DNA of 64,000 nucleotides. Origin: an uncultured Bacteroidales bacterium. Its GTDB lineage: Bacteria > Bacteroidota > Bacteroidia > Bacteroidales > F082. The translations under genes were made by a program, and so were the position numbers. The notes below the pieces were generated by a model. The model saw only the letters and a list, made by a program, of their open reading frames with translations. It was not told where the DNA came from and did no database searches. The DNA is taken from positions 186,001 through 250,000 of the forward strand of contig ONFF01000005.1 of the NCBI GenBank assembly GCA_900317055.1, read 5' to 3'. The stretch's first letter is position 1. Every line of letters starts with the position of its first letter. Shown one piece after another: positions 9,433 through 19,017 of the stretch.

Positions 9433-9524
9433 ACCGTCATGGCGGACAAGGATCCGTCATCTCCCGAACACGAAGACGACGCCCTATCGCGCAAGAGATT
9501 GCGGGTCAGGCCCGCAATGACGGT
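9433..9524. repeat. 92-bp inverted-repeat element upstream of the GH3 gene
   Basis: Terminal arms ACCGTCATGGCGG (9433-9445) and CCGCAATGACGGT (9512-9524) match at 12 of 13 positions. The interior contains the AGATTGCGGGTCAGGCCCGC type of sequence. If translated with the upstream ATG it reads VIAGLTRNLLRDRA, a peptide typical of dispersed repeats rather than protein. It separates ddh from the GH3 start. Confidence 0.65.
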
Positions 9525-9556
9525 TTGGGGTCGGGTTTTGTGTTTCATTGTTCCAA

Positions 9557-10450
9557 TCAAACCAAATGCCCAATCAGTTCCTCGCGGTCACCAGGGAGCA
9601 TGTCGATAACAGGAATCTCCACCATCGTGTAGCAGCCCGGTTGCAGTCGCATCGTGGCGCGGGCCACATTCACCAGCACCTGTCCCGTCAAGGCAGGATT
9701 ATTAATGCTCATATTGAACTCCATGCGCTGGTTTTGGGTCTTGCCCGAGACGCCCTTGCGCACCAGGTTCACGCCATGTCCCATGTCACGCACCGCATCG
9801 ACACTATCCACGGCAAATACATGGGTCTCGTCATTGGCGAAATACGGGTCGGCCTTGATGTCTTTGGTCACCTGTTCGAGAGTGGCACCATCTTCAAGCT
9901 CCACATACACCATGCGACGGTGGATGCCTTCGCCCAGTGGGATGGTCACCGAGAGGGCGTTCTTCACTCCTTTCTTTGAACGCACACAGACGCTGTGACC
10001 CATCGACATACCAGGACCGAAATTAGTGTACGACAATCCCTTAGGTGCCAAACTCTGCATCAAGGTGCGGACAATAGAATCCGAACCCGGGTCCCAACCA
10101 GCTGCGATGACGCTGACGGTCTTTGTTTCCTTATTAATAGACATCAACTCGCGACGATAGTCCACGATGGAAGTATGGATATCAAATGAATCCACGGTGT
10201 TAATGCCCAATGGAAGGATTTGCTTGGCATATTCGGGACAACTGCGCGTGGGACAGGCCAAAATGGCCACATTCACACCTTTCAGTTCCCTAATGTCTTT
10301 AACCACTTCATAGTTAGAGAGTTCAATAGTCTTGTTAGCATTGCGACGGACGATGCCCGCCACTTCGAAATCGGGCGCGGCTTCAAGGGCTTCGAGTGCG
10401 AAGCGGCCCACATTGCCATAACCTACTATGGCAGCTCTGATTTTTTCCAT
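9557..10450 (-). CDS. ddh: meso-Diaminopimelate D-dehydrogenase
   Basis: This NADPH-dependent enzyme makes meso-DAP directly from tetrahydrodipicolinate, feeding lysine and peptidoglycan synthesis. The ATG at 10450 gives MEKIRAAIVGYGNVGRFAL, with the Rossmann GxGxxG motif at once. An upstream TTG at 10459 is less likely. Other family blocks seen are AGIVRR, DSFDIH, SVIAAGWDPGSDS, TNFGPGMSMGHS and GIHRRMVYVELEDGA. The length (297 aa) is near the family norm. A promoter-like TACTTTTG lies 21 nt upstream on this strand. It points away from the C25 peptidase gene, so the spacer holds divergent promoters. Confidence 0.95.
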   Translation of the reverse strand: MEKIRAAIVGYGNVGRFALEALEAAPDFEVAGIVRRNANKTIELSNYEVVKDIRELKGVNVAILACPTRSCPEYAKQILPLGINTVDSFDIHTSIVDYRRELMSINKETKTVSVIAAGWDPGSDSIVRTLMQSLAPKGLSYTNFGPGMSMGHSVCVRSKKGVKNALSVTIPLGEGIHRRMVYVELEDGATLEQVTKDIKADPYFANDETHVFAVDSVDAVRDMGHGVNLVRKGVSGKTQNQRMEFNMSINNPALTGQVLVNVARATMRLQPGCYTMVEIPVIDMLPGDREELIGHLV

Positions 10451-10470
10451 TATTTTCAAATTTTAAAGGG

Positions 10471-10478
10471 CAAAAGTA
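10471..10478 (-). promoter_or_regulatory. Bacteroidota -7 box for ddh
   Basis: On the minus strand this reads TACTTTTG, matching TAnnTTTG, 21 nt before the ddh ATG. I see no convincing TTTG at -33. Confidence 0.5.
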
Positions 10479-10509
10479 GGAAAAAATCGAAAAAACGCGG
10501 CTTTTTTTC

Positions 10510-10517
10510 TAATTTTG
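10510..10517 (+). promoter_or_regulatory. Bacteroidota -7 box for the first C25 peptidase
   Basis: TAATTTTG matches TAnnTTTG and lies 22 nt before the ATG at 10540. It faces away from the ddh promoter. Confidence 0.5.
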
Positions 10518-10539
10518 CAGCCAAATTTACTCATTGAAA

Positions 10540-13500
10540 ATGAAAAAGCTACAACTTGTCTTAGCACTAATGGCCTCCGTCCTTTTTGTACAGGCCCAAA
10601 CTATCGAACAAATCTATCATTACAGCCAGCCTGTCGTCAGCGAGCGCGACGGCTACCAACAAATCGGTCTCCAAGGCTGTCTGCCTATGGGCCAAGTGGG
10701 CGAGCCCACCCTGCCTTGGCAAAATGTCAGCCTGTTGTTGCCCCAAGGTCAAGAGGCCGTTTCCGTCAATGTAGAGTTCTTTGATTTCGTGGAACTTGAA
10801 GGCACATTTAACCTCTATCCTTACCAGCGGCCTCGCCCTATTTCCAACGAGAAAGAAATTCCCTTTGCGAAAAAAGTGAGCCTCTATCGTTCAGAAAGTG
10901 CCTACCCGACGCGTAACTATAGCGCCGTCAGCACACAATATCTTAATGGTGTGGCTTTCGCTTTCAGCGGCTTTACACCCCTGCAATACATACCTGCCAC
11001 AGGTAAGGTTAGTTATGCCCGTACCGTGAAAGTCAGCATCGAGACCACCATGAGCCGCGACGACCACAGCCGTAAACTCTGGCTCACGCCCGAAAACGAA
11101 GCTTCAATCAAGCGTTTGGCGCAAAATGAGAATGTGTTGAGTACATACAACAAGCGTGGTCGCGCTATTGGTGGTTACGACATGCTCATCATCACCTCCG
11201 AGGAATGGATTCCCCGCTTCGGCGAATACCTCAACCTTTACAACGACAAAGGCATCCGCACCCACATCGTTTCTTTGGAAGAGATTTATGCTACTATGGA
11301 GGGTCGTGACGAGCCAGAACAAATCCGTAACTACATCATCCAAGAATACGAGGAAAATGGCATTTCCATAGTGAGCCTCGGCGGCGATGTAAGCATCGTG
11401 CCTTTCCGCTTCTTATGGTGTTTTGCCCAAGAAGGCGATGAGGACCAACTGCCTTCCGACATGTACTACGCCTGCCTCGACGGCACCCTTAACGATGACA
11501 ACGACGACCGCTGGGGCGAAGTGGGCGAAGACGACCTGCTGCCCGAGTTGAGTATCGGCCGTCTGCCTTTCAACAACGAGGCCCAGTTTGAGACCATCAT
11601 GCACAAGACTTTCAGCTACTTGCAAACACCCGTCTTAGGTGAGTTTACTTCCCCCGTCCTCGGTGGCGAGCATCTGGGCGACGGCTATTATGGCAGCACC
11701 GACATGGAACGCCTCATCGGCGAAAACAACGACTACGACTATACCACCTACGGTTATCCAGAAAACTACAATTTCAAACGCTATTATGCTTCACCCCACC
11801 TGAACTGGAGCGGTGGCGACTTTAAGCGCGTTTTCGGCAATGGAGGACAATATGTACACCATGTGGGTCATGCCAACACCGATGTTGTTGCCGGTTGGGA
11901 TGCCTCTTCGATGCACAACGATTACTTTGCTGGCAACGACGGCATCAATCACAACTATATGCTCTTCCACTCCCACGGCTGCATCTGCGGTAACTTTCCT
12001 GCGGGTTGCATCCTTGAGAAGATGATTACGATTGAGACTGGCTTTGTGGTCACCACGGGCAACTCGCGCTACGGCTGGTATGTGCCGTGGGGCGATGGCA
12101 TGGCAGCCCACATCCACCGTGAGTTCGTGGACGCCTACTGCAACGACCATATTGCCACAGTCGGCATGGCTTTGCGTGAGGCCAAAATTGCCACTGCGCC
12201 TTGGGTCGTCATTCCTTTTGATGAAGGAGAACTGGAAAACGGCTGCCTGCGTTGGAACATATACTGTCTCAATGTGTTGGGCGATGCCGCCTTGTATCCT
12301 TGGTTTGAAGAGCCCTTTACGCCTAATGTCACCTTCGAGAAAGGCCTGAAAGTGGGCACTACATCCTCTATGGTACATGTTGACCAATGTGGCACGCCTT
12401 TAAATAACTTCCGCGTCAGCCTATTTGACGGAGAGACCTTGCTTGGCTTCAACATCACGGATGAGATTGGCAATGCCGAACTGACCTTCGCCCCTGCCTT
12501 GGACAAGGTGGGTGAGCTGAAACTTATCGTCACGGGCCAAAGCGCATGGCCACAAATCCTCGAAGTGACTGGATTTGACGGCAGCGAGCCATTTGTTTAT
12601 GGTGACATCACCTCATTTGAAGGTGAACCCTTGAGTGGCTCACAGGGCCTTTGGGTGAACGGTGACATTTACAACAAAGGCGATGTGGCTGCCTACAATG
12701 TCCATGCTACAGTGACCTCCGACAGTGAATACGTCAACCCGCTCGATGGCAACTTCACCATCGATGAATTTGCGCCTAACAGCACCATGCAAGACCACCG
12801 TTTGGGCGCGATTGATATCGCCAACAACATTCCTGACCAAACCATCTTCACCTTGAACTTCACTACTTATCTTGGCGATGTCACACATTCCACACAGAAG
12901 TCGTTCCTTGCTATGGCACCCAACTTGCAATTCGTCAATATTGAGTTGGAAGAAATCGAAGGCGACAGCAATGGATTCGTTGACCCAGGCGAGCATGCCA
13001 TCATTCACATCACTTGCACGAACTCAGGGCATGCTTTGGCTCCCGATACCTACATGACAATCAATAACATCGGTCAGGGCCTCCATATTGAGGAAACCAC
13101 CTACCAGATTGGCGACATCGACAGAGACGGCAACTTCAACATTGATGTCAACATCGACACCGACAGCGATATCATCAGCGGCACCACCTACAATCTCGAC
13201 CTTTGCCTCCACACGGGAGCATACGCCACCCATTACGACTATTCGTTTAGCGTTGGCTTAGCAGTAGAAACCTTTGAAAGCGGCGATTTCAGTTTCCTCA
13301 AATGGGAGCACACAGGCGATCAGCATTGGTTTGTCACTGACGAAGAAGCGCATAGCGGTAATTTCTGTGCCCGCTCCGGCAATATCGGCGACAATGAGAT
13401 CACCAAGCTTGTTGTCTACGCCGACATACTTAATGACGGGGAAATCAGTTTCTGGTATAAGACCTCTACCGAATACCACAAGGACATCTTCGCCTTCTTC

Positions 13501-13923
13501 ATGGATGGCAGAAGAAAAGACTGGTGGTCAGGCGAGAATGACTGGACCTTTGCACAATTTGATTTCGAAGCTGGAAGTCATGTGTTCGAATGGTTCTACA
13601 TCAAGAACAACAATGGACAATCGGGCAGCGACTGCGCCTGGATTGATGACATCACATTCCCTCGCACCTGTTATATCACCAAAGTTGAAGAGGTAGTTGC
13701 GCCAAAAGCCAATGCCATTTATCCTAACCCGACCAGCGGCAACTTCAACATCGAACTTGCAGAAGAAAGCAATATCAGCATTTTCAATGCCTTGGGACAA
13801 CAAATCCTCAGCCTCAATAAGGCAAACGGCTTACAACATCTCCATCTGAATGAGGTAGGCGTTTATTTCGTCCGCATCAGCAATGTGAATGGTGTTGAGG
13901 TGAAGAAAGTCGTGGTAGAGTAA
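10540..13923 (+). CDS. Gingipain-like C25 cysteine peptidase with T9SS C-terminal domain (copy 1)
   Basis: A large secreted cysteine peptidase of the gingipain family. The ATG at 10540 gives the signal peptide MKKLQLVLALMASVLFVQAQ; the TTG 6 nt upstream is less likely. A propeptide-like region (to about 215) precedes the C25 catalytic domain (about 215-600: GGYDMLIITSEEW, VSLGGDVSIVPFR, PELSIGRLPF). The catalytic His is H444 (HHVGHANTD) and the catalytic Cys is C481 (SHGCICGNF), both spaced as in gingipains. Ig-like and CARDB-like beta domains follow, then a jelly-roll-type segment. The last 70 residues (AIYPNPTSGNFNIEL to the end) are a T9SS type A sorting domain. It is paired with a paralogue about 1.5 kb downstream. 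Confidence 0.93.
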   Translation: MKKLQLVLALMASVLFVQAQTIEQIYHYSQPVVSERDGYQQIGLQGCLPMGQVGEPTLPWQNVSLLLPQGQEAVSVNVEFFDFVELEGTFNLYPYQRPRPISNEKEIPFAKKVSLYRSESAYPTRNYSAVSTQYLNGVAFAFSGFTPLQYIPATGKVSYARTVKVSIETTMSRDDHSRKLWLTPENEASIKRLAQNENVLSTYNKRGRAIGGYDMLIITSEEWIPRFGEYLNLYNDKGIRTHIVSLEEIYATMEGRDEPEQIRNYIIQEYEENGISIVSLGGDVSIVPFRFLWCFAQEGDEDQLPSDMYYACLDGTLNDDNDDRWGEVGEDDLLPELSIGRLPFNNEAQFETIMHKTFSYLQTPVLGEFTSPVLGGEHLGDGYYGSTDMERLIGENNDYDYTTYGYPENYNFKRYYASPHLNWSGGDFKRVFGNGGQYVHHVGHANTDVVAGWDASSMHNDYFAGNDGINHNYMLFHSHGCICGNFPAGCILEKMITIETGFVVTTGNSRYGWYVPWGDGMAAHIHREFVDAYCNDHIATVGMALREAKIATAPWVVIPFDEGELENGCLRWNIYCLNVLGDAALYPWFEEPFTPNVTFEKGLKVGTTSSMVHVDQCGTPLNNFRVSLFDGETLLGFNITDEIGNAELTFAPALDKVGELKLIVTGQSAWPQILEVTGFDGSEPFVYGDITSFEGEPLSGSQGLWVNGDIYNKGDVAAYNVHATVTSDSEYVNPLDGNFTIDEFAPNSTMQDHRLGAIDIANNIPDQTIFTLNFTTYLGDVTHSTQKSFLAMAPNLQFVNIELEEIEGDSNGFVDPGEHAIIHITCTNSGHALAPDTYMTINNIGQGLHIEETTYQIGDIDRDGNFNIDVNIDTDSDIISGTTYNLDLCLHTGAYATHYDYSFSVGLAVETFESGDFSFLKWEHTGDQHWFVTDEEAHSGNFCARSGNIGDNEITKLVVYADILNDGEISFWYKTSTEYHKDIFAFFMDGRRKDWWSGENDWTFAQFDFEAGSHVFEWFYIKNNNGQSGSDCAWIDDITFPRTCYITKVEEVVAPKANAIYPNPTSGNFNIELAEESNISIFNALGQQILSLNKANGLQHLHLNEVGVYFVRISNVNGVEVKKVVVE

Positions 13924-13948
13924 CTCCCTTGTGACACAATATAAAACA

Positions 13949-13985
13949 GCCCGCTTGAAGGTATTTCAGGCGGGCAGGTTTTTAT
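13949..13985. terminator. Bidirectional intrinsic terminator
   Basis: Hairpin arms GCCCGCTTGAA (13949-13959) and TTCAGGCGGGC (13965-13975) have one G:U pair and are followed by GGTTTTTA. It lies between the convergent C25 gene and the TSP3-repeat gene. Confidence 0.75.
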
Positions 13986-15184
13986 TATTCTATCATTTGG
14001 AAGGTAACTCCAATATCCCAGCCTTCTTTGGTTCTTGTTGCATAATACCCAGATTCCCAAGAACTACCTTTTGTCGAACTCATCGAAAACACAAAAGTGT
14101 CGTCCAAATAATCCGCCTTAAATAATGGCGTAATCCTATAACCATTCAAATCATCGGAATAATAATGCGGTTCATTATCAAATTCTTCTGATGTGAGGAA
14201 AATGATACGCTCACGGGTAGGCTGAACGGCAAGAAGATTGGGGTCGTCGGTAACAATCATCAGGGTCGGAGTTGTGTCAGTGGCATAACTTGGCGGCGTG
14301 ACTTCATCCAGAGGAATCAACTCGTAGGCACCACCCCATGTAAAAGACAATCTCTCATCATCGTTGAGAACCACCTCAAAAACGATGGTCTTGTCGGTAC
14401 GCGACAAGGAAAACCTTGGATTCATATCCAGATTGTCGGGAATACCATCTCCATCAGTATCAGGATTGTTGGGGTCGGTATGGAATTTTGCTTCCACAAT
14501 GTCCGTCAAGCCGTCGCCATCAGAGTCGCGGTGCAAGGTTTGCAAGTCAAAGGTGAGTAGCAGGCCGTCTTCGGCCAACTTGAAATGTTCCATGCCCCAT
14601 GGGCCTATTGTGCGGTCTTGGATAAACAAGCAAGCCTCCATTTGCAAGTCACCCTTTTCGTCAATCAAAGGCATATTGGAATACCATTTGACGAACAGCG
14701 GCTTTTTCTGGACAAAACCTGTGTAATAATACTCCCAAGATGAGCCTGAATCTGTTGAATAAGCCACCCAAAGACCCAGCAACGGACTTCCATAAGCATA
14801 TTCTTCATATACAAAAGCCTCTATCTGACCTTTTTTCTCATACCTTAAAATGAAACGTTTGTCGATTTGACCGATGAATCGTGGCGTGTTTTCAAACCAA
14901 GCGTTGTTTTCAGTGTGTAATACAGAATCCTGATATGAGATAGGGAAATCCAGATACGGCAACATGAACAAAGAGTCGTTATAAGGCGTATAATTCGCAA
15001 TGTGTTCAAAATCGAAGAATTCGTTCTTATAGTGTTTTATTTGGTCTTCGGTCATTGGCTCGAAGTGCTTGTACTTATAGTTCTTATTGTATTCGTCTTC
15101 TTCACGACTTTGGTATTTGTAATCCTGCCCAAACGAAAATGTTGGAACCAGCAGGAGCAACAATAGGACTAAATGCTTTTTCAT
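13985..15184 (-). CDS. Secreted protein with thrombospondin type 3 calcium-binding repeats
   Basis: A protein of unknown role, 399 aa from ATG 15184, which gives the signal peptide MKKHLVLLLLLLVPTFSFGQ. A start at 15211 would put nine charged or polar residues before it. Residues about 205-260 contain DSDGDGLTDIVE and DTDGDGIPDNLD, paired aspartate-rich TSP3/EF-like calcium-binding repeats. The flanking regions are beta-rich and not recognised. There is no T9SS sorting domain, so it is probably periplasmic or exported another way. A TATTTTTG promoter box precedes it. Confidence 0.8.
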   Translation of the reverse strand: MKKHLVLLLLLLVPTFSFGQDYKYQSREEDEYNKNYKYKHFEPMTEDQIKHYKNEFFDFEHIANYTPYNDSLFMLPYLDFPISYQDSVLHTENNAWFENTPRFIGQIDKRFILRYEKKGQIEAFVYEEYAYGSPLLGLWVAYSTDSGSSWEYYYTGFVQKKPLFVKWYSNMPLIDEKGDLQMEACLFIQDRTIGPWGMEHFKLAEDGLLLTFDLQTLHRDSDGDGLTDIVEAKFHTDPNNPDTDGDGIPDNLDMNPRFSLSRTDKTIVFEVVLNDDERLSFTWGGAYELIPLDEVTPPSYATDTTPTLMIVTDDPNLLAVQPTRERIIFLTSEEFDNEPHYYSDDLNGYRITPLFKADYLDDTFVFSMSSTKGSSWESGYYATRTKEGWDIGVTFQMIE

Positions 15185-15208
15185 GTCACATCGTTTTTGA
15201 TTGTTTTG

Positions 15209-15216
15209 CAAAAATA
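15209..15216 (-). promoter_or_regulatory. Bacteroidota -7 box for the TSP3-repeat gene
   Basis: The minus strand reads TATTTTTG (TAnnTTTG), 25 nt before the ATG at 15184. This supports the shorter start. Confidence 0.5.
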
Positions 15217-15277
15217 GTTCTTTCCCTTGAAAACGAAAAATTTACGGTATTATTTCGTTCGAATTAGTGAATTTGTG

Positions 15278-15285
15278 TACTTTTG
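15278..15285 (+). promoter_or_regulatory. Bacteroidota -7 box for the small ORF and second C25 gene
   Basis: TACTTTTG matches TAnnTTTG, 24 nt before the ATG of the 55-aa ORF. The same transcript would carry the C25 gene at 15501. Confidence 0.5.
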
Positions 15286-15308
15286 CAATCAATTAAACAC
15301 TAATAAAT

Positions 15309-15476
15309 ATGAGTACAGCAACATTGACGGACAATCCTATGCAACCTTATACAAAAGAGGAACTCTTGCAAATGGCCGAAACCGGGAAAAAACAAATTGC
15401 TGATGGATATTTCTTCACGACAGAAGAGGTGATTTCCGCTTGTTGTTACGAAAACACTCATATTTGCACCAAATAG
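15309..15476 (+). CDS. Small antitoxin-like protein, 55 aa, without a toxin partner
   Basis: ATG 15309 to TAG 15476. The middle reads EELLQMAETGKKQIADGYFFTTEEVI. This resembles the shape of short antitoxins of RelB/Phd type, where a '...G...(F/Y)(T/S)xEEV' segment is common. It is 25 nt from the downstream C25 gene and has its own promoter box and AT-rich leader. No RelE or PIN gene sits beside it, so it is an orphan, a remnant, or not an antitoxin at all. The last residues (CCYENTHICTK) are Cys-rich. Confidence 0.5.
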   Translation: MSTATLTDNPMQPYTKEELLQMAETGKKQIADGYFFTTEEVISACCYENTHICTK

Positions 15477-15500
15477 AAATAGAATAAACCCAATAACACA

Positions 15501-18500
15501 ATGAAAAAACTAAGCCTAATTCTTTTAGCTTTGATGGTCAGCCTCTTCGCTTCGGCGCAGACCATCGAGAAGACCTATTATTTCAGTCAGCCTAGCATCT
15601 GCCAAATCCAAGGCTACGAGCAGGTTCAATTCACGGACTGCATGCAGAGCGCTGTTGCCGGTCAGCCGTCGCTGCCCTGGCAGAGCGTCAGCCTCATGCT
15701 GCCCCAAGGCACGGAAGCCGTCAGCATCGAAGTGGAACTCTCCGATTTCCAGACGATGGAAGGCAACCACGACCTCTTCCCTTACCAGTCGGCACGCACC
15801 TACTCTGACCCCGTGCGCCGTCAGTTTGAGAAAGACGAGGCCCTCTATGCCTCGAAGAGCGTCTATCCTACTCAAGCCTACGGAAAGCTTAGCACACAAT
15901 ACCTGAACGGCATTGGTTTTGCGTTCTCGGCTTTCACGCCCGTGCAGTATGTGCCTGGCACCGGCGAAGTGCGTTATGCCTCCAAGGCCACCGTTCGCAT
16001 CACGACGACAGCCTCTAAGGCCGACCAAAGCCGCAAGCTGTGGCTCAACGGCGACAATGCCGAGCGCGCCAAGCGTCTTGCCCAGAACCCCGAGATGCTG
16101 CAGACCTATAACGACAGAGGTCGCACCGTGGGTGGCTACGAGCTCTTGGTTGTCACAACACAGCCGTATGTCACCGCCTTCAACCAATATGTCTATTTCT
16201 ACCAGGCTCGAGGTCTCCGCACCCGTGTCGTTGACCTTGAGACCATCCTCAGCACGATGGAAGGTCGCGACAACCCCGAGAAGCTGCGCAACTACATCAT
16301 CCAGGAATACGAGAACAACGGCATCATGATGGTGAATCTTGCCGGCGACGTACCTGACATTCCCTATCGAGGCTTTTACTGCTATGTAACCAGTGGGGGT
16401 GGCGACAAAGAAGACAACGACATCCCCGCCGACCTCTACTATGCCGCCCTCGACGGCACTTGGAACGATGACAACGACAACCGTTGGGGTGAGATTGGCG
16501 AAGACGACCTGCTACCGGAAATCGGCATCGGTCGTATGTGTTTCAGCAACCAAGACGAACTCAACAACATGCTCCACAAGGCTATGACCTATCAGACCGA
16601 ACCTGTCCTGGGCGAGTTCCGTGATGTCATCATGGCTGGCGAGCACCTCTACGACAACCCGACGAGCAATGGTAGCCAATACCTCGAGCTGCTCATCGGC
16701 ACGCACGACGACAACGGTTATACCACTACCTGTATTCCCGAAGACTATAACTTTACTCGCCTTTATGAAGAAGAAGGCAACTGGAGCGGCTCACTTCTTC
16801 GTAATGCCGTCAACCAAGGCACGCAGTATGTCCACCACGACGGTCACGCCAACACCTCCTATGTGGCTGGCTGGACAAATGGCGACATTACCAACAACAA
16901 CTTCAGCGCTGTGAACGGCGTAGACCATAACTACACCTTCTTCCACACCTCGGGCTGCATCTGCGGAGATTTCGCCAGCGACTGCATATTGGAACGCATG
17001 ACCAAGATCGCCAACTTCGCCGTGGCCACCTTCGGCAACTCGCGCTACGGCTGGTTCAATGAAGGCCAGACCGAAGGTCCCGCCATCCATCTGGCTCGTG
17101 AGACAGAAGATGCCTACTACAACGATCGCATCCCATACGGCGGAATGGCCTTGAGAGAAAGTAAAATTGAGACGGCACCATGGGTTAATGCCCCAGGACA
17201 ATGGGAAGAAGGTGCCCTGCGCTGGAACTTCTACGACCTCAATATGATGGGTGATGTGGCCGTCAGCCCGTGGCATGACGAGCCTTTCACGCCCGAAATC
17301 AGCTATGCCACTGAAATCCTCTTAGGCACGACCTCAATGGATGTCACGGTCAGCGATGCCAACGGCAACGGTCTGAAGAACTTCCGTTGCGCCCTCTTCC
17401 ATGTCGAAGACATGGTTGGTGTGGGTTACACTGACGAAAATGGTGCCGTTACCATCGAGTTTACTGAGCCTATCGACTTCGTTGACGAGATGAGCCTCAT
17501 CGTCACAGGCAGCGATGCATGGCCACAGAATTTGCCTATCCTCAGCCTTCCCAGCAACTGTGCTTATGTCATTTACAACAGTCATGTGATTAGCAACGGT
17601 GCTCAACCTGACTTCGGTCAGACCATTGCCCTTGACCTGCAAGTCAAGAATGTGGGTAACGTGACTGCACACAATGTCTCGGTTCACCTTGACACCGAGT
17701 GCCCTTACATCACGCCATCCAATTCTTTCGAAGTCATTCCCATTATCGAAGGAGGTGCCACAGTCACCCTCAACAATGCCTTCCCCATGTATATCGCCGA
17801 CAATGTGCCCAATATGACCAAGGCTGACTTTACCCTTACCTGCTCTGACGGCAACGACACTTGGGAGAGCCATTTCATCATCATTCTCCAAGCCCCTGAG
17901 TTCGCAGTAGTTGGAACCGTAATTGAAGACAACGACAACAACGGCCGTATCGACCCAGGCGAGACCGTTACGGCCCACATCACGGTGAAGAACGCAGGTA
18001 TGGCCGCTGCACCCAACACCCGTCTTAACGTCATCTGTGACTTGCCCGAAATCAGCTTTGAACAGAACATGTTCCAGCAAGGCACCGTGAACGCCGACGG
18101 AGAGTTTACTGTCGATTTCGTCTTCACCCTCTCCGAAGCGGTGGAGTTGGGCACGGCCTACGAAATCGGCTTCAACGTCACTTCAGGCAACTATAGCACT
18201 GACGGCAGTTTCGTTTTCGCGGTAGGTAATGTTGTGGAAGACTGGGAAACTGGGGACTTCAGCAAATTCGAGTGGGAAAACGATCCAAGCAAGCCTTGGA
18301 CCATCGTCACAGAAAACGCTTACGAAGGCAGCTACTGCGCCAAGTCGGGCAGCATCGGCAACAACCAGAGTTCTGTATTGAAAATCACCCTTAACGTACA
18401 AAGTGAAGGCGAGATTAGTTTCTACAGAAAGGTTTCGTCGGAAAACGGCTATGACGCTTTGTATTTCACCATCGATACCGAATTGCAAGGGGATTGGTCG

Positions 18501-18899
18501 GGAGAAGTGCCATGGGGTCAAGTATCGTTTGTATTACCCGCTGGACAGCATGAACTCTATTGGACTTACAACAAGGACGGGTATGTCAGTAGCGGCAGCG
18601 ACTGCGCATGGTTGGACAACATCGTTTTCCCGACTGCGGAGACCATCACCATCACGCAAGAAATCGTGATGAACAATTTATTCCTCTATCCCAACCCAAA
18701 CAAGGGTCAGTTCAATATCAATCTGCCCGAAGAGGAGTGCGAGATTGTGGTCTTCAACGCCATGGGACAGCAAGTCTATCAACAGAGCAACGTCCAAGGC
18801 TTGACTGTGATCAACCTAGAAGGTTTGAGCAGCGGCATGTACTTTGTAAATGTGAAGTCAAATAGCGGCATCAACAGGGTCAAGTTCACGAAGGAATAA
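15501..18899 (+). CDS. Gingipain-like C25 cysteine peptidase with T9SS C-terminal domain (copy 2)
   Basis: A paralogue of the protein at 10.5 kb with the same architecture and length (1132 aa). The signal peptide is MKKLSLILLALMVSLFASAQ. The propeptide-like region carries the shared IEKTYYFSQPSI and TQYLNGIGFAFSAFTP motifs. The C25 domain carries H449 (HHDGHANTS) and C486 (SGCICGDF). Middle beta domains include DNDNNGRIDPGETVTAHI, a CARDB-like boundary also found in copy 1. The C-terminal T9SS domain starts near LFLYPNPNKGQFNINL. The two copies have diverged across the whole length but keep all catalytic features, so this is an old tandem duplication with both copies intact. Secretion to the cell surface by T9SS is expected. 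Confidence 0.93.
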   Translation: MKKLSLILLALMVSLFASAQTIEKTYYFSQPSICQIQGYEQVQFTDCMQSAVAGQPSLPWQSVSLMLPQGTEAVSIEVELSDFQTMEGNHDLFPYQSARTYSDPVRRQFEKDEALYASKSVYPTQAYGKLSTQYLNGIGFAFSAFTPVQYVPGTGEVRYASKATVRITTTASKADQSRKLWLNGDNAERAKRLAQNPEMLQTYNDRGRTVGGYELLVVTTQPYVTAFNQYVYFYQARGLRTRVVDLETILSTMEGRDNPEKLRNYIIQEYENNGIMMVNLAGDVPDIPYRGFYCYVTSGGGDKEDNDIPADLYYAALDGTWNDDNDNRWGEIGEDDLLPEIGIGRMCFSNQDELNNMLHKAMTYQTEPVLGEFRDVIMAGEHLYDNPTSNGSQYLELLIGTHDDNGYTTTCIPEDYNFTRLYEEEGNWSGSLLRNAVNQGTQYVHHDGHANTSYVAGWTNGDITNNNFSAVNGVDHNYTFFHTSGCICGDFASDCILERMTKIANFAVATFGNSRYGWFNEGQTEGPAIHLARETEDAYYNDRIPYGGMALRESKIETAPWVNAPGQWEEGALRWNFYDLNMMGDVAVSPWHDEPFTPEISYATEILLGTTSMDVTVSDANGNGLKNFRCALFHVEDMVGVGYTDENGAVTIEFTEPIDFVDEMSLIVTGSDAWPQNLPILSLPSNCAYVIYNSHVISNGAQPDFGQTIALDLQVKNVGNVTAHNVSVHLDTECPYITPSNSFEVIPIIEGGATVTLNNAFPMYIADNVPNMTKADFTLTCSDGNDTWESHFIIILQAPEFAVVGTVIEDNDNNGRIDPGETVTAHITVKNAGMAAAPNTRLNVICDLPEISFEQNMFQQGTVNADGEFTVDFVFTLSEAVELGTAYEIGFNVTSGNYSTDGSFVFAVGNVVEDWETGDFSKFEWENDPSKPWTIVTENAYEGSYCAKSGSIGNNQSSVLKITLNVQSEGEISFYRKVSSENGYDALYFTIDTELQGDWSGEVPWGQVSFVLPAGQHELYWTYNKDGYVSSGSDCAWLDNIVFPTAETITITQEIVMNNLFLYPNPNKGQFNINLPEEECEIVVFNAMGQQVYQQSNVQGLTVINLEGLSSGMYFVNVKSNSGINRVKFTKE

Positions 18900-18918
18900 A
18901 AAAAACTACAATATGATG

Positions 18919-18951
18919 AAAGTGCCATGAGATTTCAAGGCACTTTTTTTA
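18919..18951 (+). terminator. Intrinsic terminator after the second C25 gene
   Basis: Hairpin arms AAAGTGCC and GGCACTTT are followed by a T-run at 18944-18950. Confidence 0.75.
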
Positions 18952-18983
18952 TGGATCCAGGGATGGTATTGAAAGATTATATT

Positions 18984-18991
18984 TATCTTTG
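18984..18991 (+). promoter_or_regulatory. Bacteroidota -7 box for the 19.0-kb secreted protein
   Basis: TATCTTTG matches TAnnTTTG, 26 nt before the ATG at 19018. With the terminator just upstream it marks a separate transcription unit. Confidence 0.5.
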
Positions 18992-19017
18992 CATAAAATC
19001 CCAAAACTTATGTTCTT

